This document shows positions 8,829 to 16,577 of a DNA stretch of 33,210 nucleotides, one piece after another. Numbering within the stretch: the first letter of the stretch is position 1; each line of letters begins with the position of its first letter. The DNA is from DATNPH01 sp036703315. Lineage in GTDB: Bacteria > Cyanobacteriota > Cyanobacteriia > Cyanobacteriales > Coleofasciculaceae. A program made the position numbers and the translations under genes. Under the pieces are notes generated by a model. It saw nothing but the letters and a program-made list of their open reading frames with translations, ran no database searches and was not told where the DNA came from. The DNA is taken from positions 1 through 33,210 of the forward strand of contig DATNPH010000104.1 in NCBI GenBank assembly GCA_036703315.1. Direction: 5' to 3'.

Positions 8829-9713
8829 CTATATCAAGTTCTCTAGGGAACTCACTAAGTTTTTCAACTCATCAATCAATGGCTCTATCTCTTTCCGAAC
8901 CGATGAGGTATCCGATTGGGAATTCCTCAGCTTATTACTCATTTCTTTAATGGTTTCTGAAACTTTATTAACAGCACGCTCAACTATGTCTTTAAGTTCT
9001 CGTTCTATTTTCTCCTCGCCAGTATTCAGTAGATTATCTACTTGTACCTTGACGATATTAGTACTCACCCCTGTTAAGGTTGTAGTAAAATCATTTTGCT
9101 GAGTTGTCAAGCTAGTAACCATTTCTTGAATCTTGATAATAAGCTCTTGTTGTGACTGTTCCATCTCCTCAGTTAGTTTACTAACTTGCTCACTAATAGA
9201 TGTCTTAGCTAACTCAATTTTGTCTTGTAGCGCTTCTACCTCCTGATGAGTAGAATCCAGTGCATAAACTAACTCCTCTTGCCCCGCTTGAATTGCTTCC
9301 TGAGCTTGGGCAAATACTTCTTGAACCTCACCACTAGCCGTTTCTACAAATGCCTTACCCTGATCTAATTGAGTCTTCAGTGCTTCAACTTTGCCTTGGG
9401 TTGCTTGAGTATCATCCACTAATTGCTCTTGAGCCTCGGTAATTGAATCCTTGAGGGAATCAACTGTACTTTCTAGTTCTAAAATTTCTTCCTCAATTTG
9501 AGTGGGTTGGGTTGAGAGTTCCTCTTGCAACTCATTGAGTGCCGTTTTAATTTGCTCTAGAATTTCTGTAACTTGATCGTCTTTTTCTTGAAGACTGCTT
9601 ACTAAAGCTTCAAGAGTCTCCTGTGCTTCTGTTACGTCTTGGGTTAGACTACTTATCTGTTTGGGAACAAGCGCAGCCTTTTCTTTTAGTTCCTCTATTA
9701 ACTGCGAATCCAT
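8829..9713 (-). CDS. Long coiled-coil protein, third of a tandem set of four
   Basis: The 294-aa product is predicted to be helical throughout, dominated by Glu, Gln, Leu, Thr and Ser in heptad spacing, with no Cys or Trp. A region near 210-245 (TLTGVSTNIVKVQVDNLLNT) breaks the pattern, resembling the Gly/Thr/Val segment of the last block member. The protein ends in a Leu/Ile-rich helix. Only 30 bp separate its start from the stop of the upstream block member, which suggests co-transcription; a 182-bp gap follows it. No enzymatic motif or membrane span is visible, and I do not recognise a named family. Confidence 0.8.
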   Translation of the reverse strand: MDSQLIEELKEKAALVPKQISSLTQDVTEAQETLEALVSSLQEKDDQVTEILEQIKTALNELQEELSTQPTQIEEEILELESTVDSLKDSITEAQEQLVDDTQATQGKVEALKTQLDQGKAFVETASGEVQEVFAQAQEAIQAGQEELVYALDSTHQEVEALQDKIELAKTSISEQVSKLTEEMEQSQQELIIKIQEMVTSLTTQQNDFTTTLTGVSTNIVKVQVDNLLNTGEEKIERELKDIVERAVNKVSETIKEMSNKLRNSQSDTSSVRKEIEPLIDELKNLVSSLENLI

Positions 9714-9743
9714 AAAATCTACATTTTTTAATGATGGAATCCC

Positions 9744-10736
9744 TTAAAAACCAACTAAATCTAGTCCGGCATTAGCAAGTTCAGCTGTTTTTTTGGCGAC
9801 AACCAACGCCGGTAAAATATAACTAATTGAACTAGTGACAGCAGAGCCAACTCCCATTAGGATGATGCTTTCCACGATTTCCGCAATCAATTCTTCAATT
9901 ACATCTTCTATCGCCTCTTTAAATGCTGCCTCTAGCTCATGTTTTAGGGAATCCTCGCAGTGGTTCCCCATATTCTGAAGCATTTGGGAGCATCTGTCTT
10001 TCAGTTGGTCACCGAAACCATCAATCTCACTGCTGAAAGTGCTGTAGAGGTTCGTCAAATTACTTTCAAAGCTACTAAATTGATTAGTGATTTCAGCGCG
10101 TTGAGTCTGGCTAACTTGCTCATTGAAACCGCTAAATAGAGTTTCTAGACTAGCTGTATGGGTATCGACAATTTCATGGCTTAATCCTTCAAAGTCTGTT
10201 TCTACTTCAGATTGAAAGCTTTGTACCTGTTCATGAAGTTGAGCGATCGTATTAATTAAACCCTCCAAAGATTGTTGGGTTGCTGCTTGTGCTTCTGTGA
10301 GAGCATCATCTAGATTACTAATCGCCTCTCCTACCTCAGTAAAAGCCTCTTTAATCTCATTACAAGTTTCATCTAGCTCTGTTTGTACATCAGTTAATTC
10401 TGCTTCAAACTCGCTGGAAACTTCTTCTATAGATTGGCTCAATTCATCTAATCGGCTTTCTGCTTCAGTAGCAAATTCCTGTAAGTTATCTAGTTCCGAT
10501 TTGAGCTCTGAGTCAAAAGCTTCAATCTCATCTTCAGATGACTGCAAAGTTTGCGCGATCGCCTCTAAATTAGCTTCTATGCTTTCAGCTACTTGGCTGA
10601 GAGCGTCATCACTAGCCGACAGCTCTGAAATAGCAGCTTCTAGCTCATTTCTTCCTTGTTCAATTTCGTTTAAAAGCTGAGTTAGATTCTCAGTTGCTTC
10701 TTCAGGCGTGCTACCAAACATCACGGTTTGTACCAT
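9744..10736 (-). CDS. Long coiled-coil protein with hydrophobic C-terminus, second of four
   Basis: I chose the ATG at 10734-10736 (MVQTVMFGSTPEEA), giving 330 aa, because GAGGAC lies just upstream at ribosome-binding distance. An in-frame GTG at 10749-10751 would add five residues. Residues 1 to about 270 form acidic heptad helices. The C-terminal 60 residues differ: a helix rich in Ile/Glu leads into a hydrophobic stretch (ESIILMGVGSAVTSSISYIL, then PALVVAKK). This stretch could insert into or lie on a membrane and sets this member apart from the other three. It is separated from its neighbours by 49 and 30 bp on the same strand. Confidence 0.8.
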   Translation of the reverse strand: MVQTVMFGSTPEEATENLTQLLNEIEQGRNELEAAISELSASDDALSQVAESIEANLEAIAQTLQSSEDEIEAFDSELKSELDNLQEFATEAESRLDELSQSIEEVSSEFEAELTDVQTELDETCNEIKEAFTEVGEAISNLDDALTEAQAATQQSLEGLINTIAQLHEQVQSFQSEVETDFEGLSHEIVDTHTASLETLFSGFNEQVSQTQRAEITNQFSSFESNLTNLYSTFSSEIDGFGDQLKDRCSQMLQNMGNHCEDSLKHELEAAFKEAIEDVIEELIAEIVESIILMGVGSAVTSSISYILPALVVAKKTAELANAGLDLVGF

Positions 10737-10785
10737 TTTGTCCTCAGTCACTTTTTTTAAATTTTCAATAGTTATCAGTCAGCCA

Positions 10786-11673
10786 TTAGAGCAGGGCTTT
10801 TACTAATTCCAGAATTGGCTTAATTTGCTGAATAATATTGGTTACCTCACCGACCTTATCCACAACATCCCCAACTTTTCCATTCATTAACTCTTGAGAA
10901 GCTTCGCCAGCATCACTCAAAACGGAGATAGCTTTGTTCAAATCCCCTGCGGAGCTAGTTAACTCACTCAACGCTTCTTCAAGAATTTTTTTACTAATAG
11001 TACTGACGGCTTCGCCTGATTTTGTGTCTAATGCTGTTTCTAAATCAGTTAATTTGTGGTTGCCCTCTTCTATCAATGAAGTGAAACTACCTAGTAGAGA
11101 TTGCAACCTTTCATTTACACCCATTTCAAACGTTTCAAACTGTTCCATCAGGGCTGTCTTCCGGTCGTTAAAACTACCTTTAACGGTCTCGACTAATTCA
11201 CTAAAATTTTCAATGCTACTTGTAGCCATTTCTAGTTGACTATCAATTTCAGTTTCAAACTCTTGAACCTGTTGGGACAATTGGTCAAAACTATTTTTCG
11301 TTGTCTCAGCCTCTTCCTCAATCTCTGCCAGTGCTTCCTCAACTCCACCTTTCAAGTCGCTTAACTGGCCTTTCACATGGCTAACTATTTCCTCAACCTG
11401 CTCTTCTACTTGACCAGCTCTTTCATGTAATCCACTCAGATTGTCTTTAGCACTTTGAAGTTCACTTTCCAGATTTTGTTCAGACTCTGCTAGTTTGGCA
11501 TTCAATGCTTCAAAACCGGCTTGAGCTTCCTGATTAACAGAGTCAACTGTGGTAGTTAACGTAGTAGCGAATTGGCTAATTTGGTTAATCTCCTGTAAGG
11601 CATGCTCTGCCTCTTGCGAGAGTTCCTGTACCTTGGCTGCATTTTGTTCAATCAGAGCATCTAGATTTGACAT
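10786..11673 (-). CDS. Long coiled-coil protein, first of a tandem set of four
   Basis: The 295-aa product begins MSNLDALIEQNAAK and is predicted to be helical over nearly its whole length, with Glu/Gln/Ser/Leu heptads and no Cys or Trp. A less acidic C-terminal part (about 240-295, with GKVGDVVDKVGEV and an Ile/Leu-rich last helix) mirrors the layout of its paralogues. It is the promoter-proximal gene of the four-gene block. Its upstream region (11674-11802) diverges from the decayed gene on the other strand and probably holds the block promoter, although I could not define -35/-10 boxes. Confidence 0.8.
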   Translation of the reverse strand: MSNLDALIEQNAAKVQELSQEAEHALQEINQISQFATTLTTTVDSVNQEAQAGFEALNAKLAESEQNLESELQSAKDNLSGLHERAGQVEEQVEEIVSHVKGQLSDLKGGVEEALAEIEEEAETTKNSFDQLSQQVQEFETEIDSQLEMATSSIENFSELVETVKGSFNDRKTALMEQFETFEMGVNERLQSLLGSFTSLIEEGNHKLTDLETALDTKSGEAVSTISKKILEEALSELTSSAGDLNKAISVLSDAGEASQELMNGKVGDVVDKVGEVTNIIQQIKPILELVKALL

Positions 11674-11802
11674 AAATGGTTACAAAAGATTGTCCTGACA
11701 GAGAAAAACGTTAAGCGTATTGTTGATAAAAATTAAAATCTCAATCTTTAGATAGTTAGCTTGGTTACTTTATAACTTCACCAAAACAACGGCTGAATCC
11801 GG

Positions 11803-12206
11803 ATGAGCATCTGTATCAATCCCAACTGCCCGCGACCTCAAAACTGTAGAACTCCAGTATTTGTAGCGAAACTTCAAGGCGAAGTTACTACCATTACTAA
11901 ACTTTGCGAGGTCAATCAACATCAAACACACCACCGGATATGCCTAAACTTGTTGGCGATGATATTCAATGCGCTCTCGACTCTCTGGAAGTTCGCAAGG
12001 CTAATGGATTTAGTCGAGTAAGTGCAGACTTTCCGTTCCGACAGAATTTGATTGTCATTAGCGTTGGCTAATCATCAAGTAGAGGAATTGCAGCTGGAGA
12101 CAGAAACTGAGTCAGCTGCGGCGAAAGGCTGGCGCTAGGTGAAAATTTCTCTGCTATGGCAGTGAATACGGCTCAAAGTCTCGATCAACAATCATTCCAA
12201 GTATGA
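11803..12206 (+). pseudogene. Frameshifted remnant between the coiled-coil block and the FHA-WD40 gene
   Basis: Coding-like pieces lie in different frames. From 11803 the frame reads MSICINPNCPRPQN, like the Cys-x4-Cys start of the zinc-ribbon domain that heads many cyanobacterial Ser/Thr kinases, but the second Cys pair and the kinase are missing. A second frame is open from 11940 to 12071 (43 aa, MPKLVGDDIQCALDSLEV...). A third carries HQVEELQLETETESAAA up to a stop near 12137. A fourth ends in VNTAQSLDQQSFQV with its TGA (12204-12206) overlapping the ATG of the next gene. I read this as one or two decayed genes. A short real peptide at 11940-12071 cannot be excluded. Confidence 0.35.
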
Positions 12207-13447
12207 GCAATTCTGGACAAGTTCCTCAACCTTCTCTAATTCAGAATCCTCAAACCAAATGGCTTGCTACGCTGACACTTTGTGTACCCAACGGCAGCGT
12301 TAGTCAACAAAAGCCTTTGCCTTTCGTTCTTTCTCCTACTGAGGTGGTGGCAATCGGGCGCGAATATGTTTGCCAGGTTGTTATCGACTCAACCCAGTAT
12401 CCATCTGTTTCTCGCCGTCATGCCGAAGTGCGACCTCTGGCTACTAAATTGCAGCCAGCTTGGCAAATCTGGGACTTAAATACACAAAATGGAACTTTTA
12501 TCAATGGCAAGCGAATTGAAGGATATCAGCTTTTGCGGTCAGGCGATCGCATTAGACTGAGCCACAATGGTCCTGAATTCATCTTTGAATGTAACCCAAT
12601 CAGCCCCTCACTTGCGCCCCAACCTGTAACACCAGTTGCTACGTCACTTTGTTCAACCCACTCACCCACTCGGAATTTGTGGAATCTCAATAGTGATCAA
12701 GACATTCGTGTTCTCTGTGGACACACAGACGTAGTTCGCTCAGTGGCTTTTAGTCCAGATGCTTGTAGTCTTGCCAGTGGGAGTGCTGATAAAACCATTA
12801 AGTTGTGGAATCTCAGCACGGGTGAAGAAATTTTTACCCTCTCCGGACATCGCTTGGGAGTGAATGCAGTTGCCTTTAGTCTTGATGGCAAAACTTTAGC
12901 TAGCGGCAGTGCCGATAAAACGATTAAGCTGTGGAACCTTGACACTAAGCAAGAAATTGCCGTCCTTTCCGGACACGCGATGGCGGTAAATGCAGTCGCC
13001 TTTAGTTGTGATGGCAAAACTCTGGCTAGCGGAAGCATGGATAAGACGATTAAACTATGGAACCGATTAACTGGGGAAGAAGTCTGCACAATCTCTGGAC
13101 ATCGCTTGGCGGTAAATGCTATTGCCTTTAGTCCAGATGAAAAAATTTTGGCTAGTGGGAGTGCTGATAAAACGATTAAACTGTGGAATCTTAGCACCCG
13201 GGAGGAGATTATTGCTTTGTCTGGGCTACGCTCAACAGTGAATACCTTGGTTTTTAGTCCAGATGGAAAAACTCTCGCCAGTGGAAGTGACGATAAGATG
13301 CTCAAACTCTGGAACCTTCAAAGGGGCGAAGAAATTCGTACAATAGCTGGGTATGCGTGGCAAGTGGGTGCCGTTGCCATAACCCTAGATGGGGAGATGT
13401 TTGCGAGTGGAAGTAACGATAAGACGATCAAGATTTGGACTTTATAG
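12203..13447 (+). CDS. FHA domain fused to six WD40 repeats
   Basis: This 414-aa soluble protein pairs phosphothreonine recognition with a protein-interaction propeller. The FHA domain (about 47-130) has IGRE (51-54), VSRRHAE (69-75) and TQNGTFING (94-102), all the canonical phosphopeptide-contact positions. After a Pro-rich linker, six WD40 repeats of 42 residues run from about 170 to the end. Each has a GH-type dipeptide, SPDGKTLASGS and DKTIKLWNL; the last two lose the GH (GL, GY). A partial blade (NLWNL, about 158-162) precedes repeat 1 and may complete the ring. There is no enzymatic motif. It lies upstream of the CHAT-FHA gene on the same strand, 282 bp apart. Confidence 0.93.
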   Translation: MSNSGQVPQPSLIQNPQTKWLATLTLCVPNGSVSQQKPLPFVLSPTEVVAIGREYVCQVVIDSTQYPSVSRRHAEVRPLATKLQPAWQIWDLNTQNGTFINGKRIEGYQLLRSGDRIRLSHNGPEFIFECNPISPSLAPQPVTPVATSLCSTHSPTRNLWNLNSDQDIRVLCGHTDVVRSVAFSPDACSLASGSADKTIKLWNLSTGEEIFTLSGHRLGVNAVAFSLDGKTLASGSADKTIKLWNLDTKQEIAVLSGHAMAVNAVAFSCDGKTLASGSMDKTIKLWNRLTGEEVCTISGHRLAVNAIAFSPDEKILASGSADKTIKLWNLSTREEIIALSGLRSTVNTLVFSPDGKTLASGSDDKMLKLWNLQRGEEIRTIAGYAWQVGAVAITLDGEMFASGSNDKTIKIWTL

Positions 13448-13448
13448 C

Positions 13449-13557
13449 TGCACTAGTGCCGCTCCCTTGCAAGTCAAAAGTCAAAAGTCCTTTGAACGTA
13501 AGGCATTCAACCGCTTGTAAGTGGGTTAGTTATTTCTGCCAGTCTGCACTAGTGCAG
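13449..13557. repeat. Spacer bounded by two copies of the palindrome GCACTAGTGC
   Basis: GCACTAGTGC occurs at 13450-13459 and again at 13546-13555. The second copy extends to a 14-bp perfect palindrome (CTGCACTAGTGCAG, 13544-13557). Between them lie short direct repeats (AGTCAAAAGTCAAAAGTC). The element fills the gap between the FHA-WD40 and CHAT-FHA genes. It may be a small non-autonomous repeat or a pair of protein-binding sites. Confidence 0.35.
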
Positions 13558-13729
13558 CGGGGTAGAAATTATCTATTAGTTAGGAAAGAGCAAGAGACAA
13601 GAGGGGCTGTCTCCAAGTGGCGTGATTTTGCCTTACTACACTAGCTAACGCGAAAAGAACCCCAAAGACTCGGTAGACTGATAAAAAAATAGGTATATTC
13701 GCCTTCAATATGGGCTTTTAATTGTTAGT

Positions 13730-15367
13730 ATGGAAAATCCTTGCCTCAGTTTAGCGATCGCTCGGCTGCCAACGGCTGGGGCAGAAAACTTTGCGATTTG
13801 GGTATTAAAATCCCCCTTTCCTGGAGGCTATGCGCTTCATCACACGACCTGGTCTGAAAGCATGACTCAGACTTGGCTAGCATGGCAGGAAATGTTTTCC
13901 CTACGGGGTCTGCCCCATGTCCCTCTCATCCATCATGCCACTCAGTCCGCCCGGACATTGCCCACGGATAACGACATGGGTACTGCGGGCCATGTAACTA
14001 GTTACAGTAGCCGTTTGATGCAGCAATTGGGAATTGACCTGTGGGCATGGGTATTTGATGGGCCAATTCAAGATGCTCTCAATCAAAGTAAAGGAATCGC
14101 GATCGGACAAAATAGACCCCTGCGAGTTCGTTTTGAAATTCGCGATCCAGATTTCATCCCACTTCCTTGGGAAATCATGCAACCAATGGCAGGTAAACAA
14201 GCCATTTCTCTGTCTCAGCAACTTCTGTTTAGTCGTACCACCAGTGATGTTGACCCCCTCAAACCCTCCACACGGGCAGACCAAGCACTAAACATCTTGT
14301 TAGTACTAGGACAAGATATCCAACGACCTACCCGTTCAGCTGTCGGTTTGCAGTTGGAACAAGAGGCAGCTGCTCTAGTCAATGTTCTCAAAGCTTGTGG
14401 ACAACCAAACGCAGCGAGTGAACGAATTACCGCTCCCGTTGCCTGCCATGTTCAAACACTACTACAGCCGACACGGGCAGAACTGATCGAGGCTCTAGAA
14501 AGCGGTATCTACAACATTCTGTTTTATGCAGGTCATGGTGAACCAGCACCCGATGGGGGTTTACTGTTTTTGCATCCAGACGACAACATTAACGGTACGG
14601 AACTTGCCCAAGTTCTGGTTCGTACTCAGGTAACCTTAGCTGTATTCAATGCCTGTTGGGGTGCCCAACCTGATCAGGTAGGCTCACAAACTATCCCCCG
14701 CAGTAGCTTAGCCGAGGTGTTAATCCACCACGGCGTGCCCTCTGTTTTAGGGATGCGTGATTTGATCGCTGACCAAGAAGCCCTAAGTTTTATCCAAACT
14801 CTTGCTCAAGCCCTAGCCGCGCGGATGCCAATTGATCAAGCTGTTGCAGTGGCAAGGCAGCAACTGTTGACCCTTTACAAGTTCAACCAACCAGCTTGGT
14901 CTTTGCCAGTACTTTACATGCATCCTGAGTTTGAAGGGGAGCTAATAAAATCGATAGAAGAGGGGATAACAGAACTCCCCAGTATGCCACCCGACTGGAT
15001 TAAAAACAATGCTCCAATTGCCTCTTTACGTTCTCTAGAAGAAACCGATAAAGTTTGGCGGATTCGAGGTGGACTGATGCGAGTCGGACGTGGTCAGGAA
15101 AACGATTTGGTGATTCAGGAACGGTGGGCTAGCCATGAACACGCAGAAATCATCTGCCGTGATGCTTTCACTGCCCAAGCCGAGGGGCCTACTTACTTCT
15201 TGCGTGATAAATCGCGCAACGGCACACATATTCTACGTCCCGACAATCATTGGCAAATCGTTCACCATCAAGAGGTACCCTTAGAATCAGGAATCAAGAT
15301 CAAGTTTGGCAGCCCCCATGGTCAAACAATGGAGTTTATTATTGAATCTTCAGAATCCTTAAGCTAA
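13730..15367 (+). CDS. CHAT (caspase-like) protease with C-terminal FHA domain
   Basis: The 545-aa product has an N-terminal region (1-180) that ends in a CHAT-associated strand set (LRVRFEIRD, LPWEIM). The CHAT protease core follows (about 185-400), with catalytic His269 in ILFYAGHGE and Cys309 in VFNACWGA at the usual spacing for the clan CD His-Cys dyad. A helix-rich end follows (SSLAEVLIHHGVPSVLGMRD). An FHA domain closes the protein (about 440-540): VGRG (452-455), S468-HEHAE and KSRNGTHIL (494-502), so phosphothreonine binding is likely. No transmembrane segment is seen. The family includes regulated proteases of bacterial death and immunity systems. Here I infer that binding to a kinase-phosphorylated partner localises or activates the protease; its substrate is unknown. 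The downstream 208-aa gene may be a partner. Confidence 0.88.
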   Translation: MENPCLSLAIARLPTAGAENFAIWVLKSPFPGGYALHHTTWSESMTQTWLAWQEMFSLRGLPHVPLIHHATQSARTLPTDNDMGTAGHVTSYSSRLMQQLGIDLWAWVFDGPIQDALNQSKGIAIGQNRPLRVRFEIRDPDFIPLPWEIMQPMAGKQAISLSQQLLFSRTTSDVDPLKPSTRADQALNILLVLGQDIQRPTRSAVGLQLEQEAAALVNVLKACGQPNAASERITAPVACHVQTLLQPTRAELIEALESGIYNILFYAGHGEPAPDGGLLFLHPDDNINGTELAQVLVRTQVTLAVFNACWGAQPDQVGSQTIPRSSLAEVLIHHGVPSVLGMRDLIADQEALSFIQTLAQALAARMPIDQAVAVARQQLLTLYKFNQPAWSLPVLYMHPEFEGELIKSIEEGITELPSMPPDWIKNNAPIASLRSLEETDKVWRIRGGLMRVGRGQENDLVIQERWASHEHAEIICRDAFTAQAEGPTYFLRDKSRNGTHILRPDNHWQIVHHQEVPLESGIKIKFGSPHGQTMEFIIESSESLS

Positions 15368-15505
15368 AAATCTACCTTGAATGGCTTAGCTATCCCAAAG
15401 GAGGAACCAACAGCGCAATCGTATCGTGTATTTTTGAACTGTTACGGAACTCCTTAAAGTGCTACTGTAGCTATTTCATGACAGGTTTCATCTACTTACA
15501 ACCAC

Positions 15506-15513
15506 AGGAGGGG
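15506..15513 (+). promoter_or_regulatory. Strong ribosome binding site for the 208-aa gene
   Basis: AGGAGGGG lies four bases before the ATG at 15518. It is unusually strong compared with the neighbouring genes, most of which lack a clear Shine-Dalgarno sequence, and it fixes the start. Confidence 0.7.
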
Positions 15514-15517
15514 CACA

Positions 15518-16144
15518 ATGACAAGTCAACCCATTCATTATCAAGATTGTGAGACCATTTTGAGCGGCGCAAAAGCAGAACTACTAGAGGCTCTCTTACA
15601 GCCAGAGGAGGATTTCTATCTTTGGAATCCCGCTGAACCAGAGGCAGAACTATATTTTGCGGAAGTGGAACAAGGATTTATCCTCTCCGATTGGCAAGAG
15701 GAAGATGAGATAAACAGCGCGGCAAGCAACCTATTTAAACAGTTGCATCAGTGCTGGGCACCACCGTTGTCGGCAACCGTTGACACGTTGAAAATGTCTT
15801 TATCCGAGCGGTTTGCTACCTTTGTGCCTCAGGCATGGCTGGAAGCGATCGCTACTAAAGCTCAGCAGGTTTTCTCAGCCGAATTGTCAGTGGCTGATCA
15901 GCTTGTTATGTGCATCAAGCCATTGTTACCAAACTGGGCAGAAGATGATCTGTTAGTCTTAGCTCGTCCTTTGGCATACGCCATGCGAAGCAGCTCAGAC
16001 CCCACTGAAGAAATGATTTCCAGTGTTGTCCAGCGTACAGAGTGGACAGAGCTAACGCAGATGGAACAGGCACGTTTGAGTTTAGCGGTTGCTCACTCAG
16101 CTCTTGTTCAACTGAAAAACTCAACTGACGGTCCTGAAGCCTAA
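15518..16144 (+). CDS. Uncharacterised 208-aa protein downstream of the CHAT-FHA protease
   Basis: I do not recognise this family. The protein is acidic and soluble, without a signal peptide or membrane span. The N-terminal half (about 25-60) is rich in Glu, Trp and aromatic residues (DFYLWNPAEPEAELYFAEVE), suggesting a small beta-rich fold. The C-terminal half is helical (LSERFATFVPQAWLEAIATK, later MEQARLSLAVAHSALVQ). It starts 150 bp after the CHAT-FHA gene on the same strand and ends the cluster. The position suggests an accessory, substrate or inhibitor of the protease, but nothing in the sequence proves it. Confidence 0.8.
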   Translation: MTSQPIHYQDCETILSGAKAELLEALLQPEEDFYLWNPAEPEAELYFAEVEQGFILSDWQEEDEINSAASNLFKQLHQCWAPPLSATVDTLKMSLSERFATFVPQAWLEAIATKAQQVFSAELSVADQLVMCIKPLLPNWAEDDLLVLARPLAYAMRSSSDPTEEMISSVVQRTEWTELTQMEQARLSLAVAHSALVQLKNSTDGPEA

Positions 16145-16577
16145 CGCTCTTGTACAAAGGCTATCTGCCTTTAAACCTAATGACTCCTTTAGCGTTGGAG
16201 CCAAAATCATGTGCCCTTCTTTTGTGGGAATGACTAAAGAAGTCTGAAGCATCGGTATGTTAGGAATCCAGCTCATAGGGACAAACTATCCGATTTACCT
16301 GAGATTCATAAGCTGTTTCTACTTTTAAGAAAGCATACAGGCAACAGCCAAGAGTCTTGTGACTATTACATTTCCCCTTTGGGACTTCTGACTTTTAACT
16401 TTTGACTGGCTTAGGATTGCTACTTTGCGATCGACCTATCCAAGAACTTCGATGCTTCGCGGTAACCATAGAAAGACTATTCTAAGTTGTGCAGGGAAGC
16501 TACTGCGCCCACAAAGAACGTGGTCTTGCCACCCATTTTTAATAAACTGAGGGTGTTCGGTATTCGACACACCTGTA
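16145..16577. other. 433-bp spacer without a convincing gene
   Basis: This separates the FHA cluster from the histidine kinase gene. No conserved-looking open frame, no terminator with a T-tract and no RNA gene is seen. There is a low-complexity GACTTCTGACTTTTAACTTTTGAC stretch near 16382-16406, similar in style to the AGTCAAAAGTCAAAAGTC run near 13470 but inverted. Such tracts are common in cyanobacterial spacers. Confidence 0.5.

Noticed and set aside
7741..11673. Chemotaxis receptor (MCP) identity for the coiled-coil proteins
   Set aside because: They lack the conserved hairpin-tip signalling motif, HAMP domain and transmembrane pairs of MCPs; only helical composition is shared.
12697..13305. 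Long open frame on the minus strand across the WD40 repeats
   Set aside because: It mirrors the 126-bp WD40 repeat on the other strand and has repetitive, low-information content; the plus-strand protein is clearly the gene.
13435..13644. 69-aa open frame after the FHA-WD40 gene
   Set aside because: It runs through repeat-like spacer sequence and overlaps the end of the WD40 gene without any coding signature.
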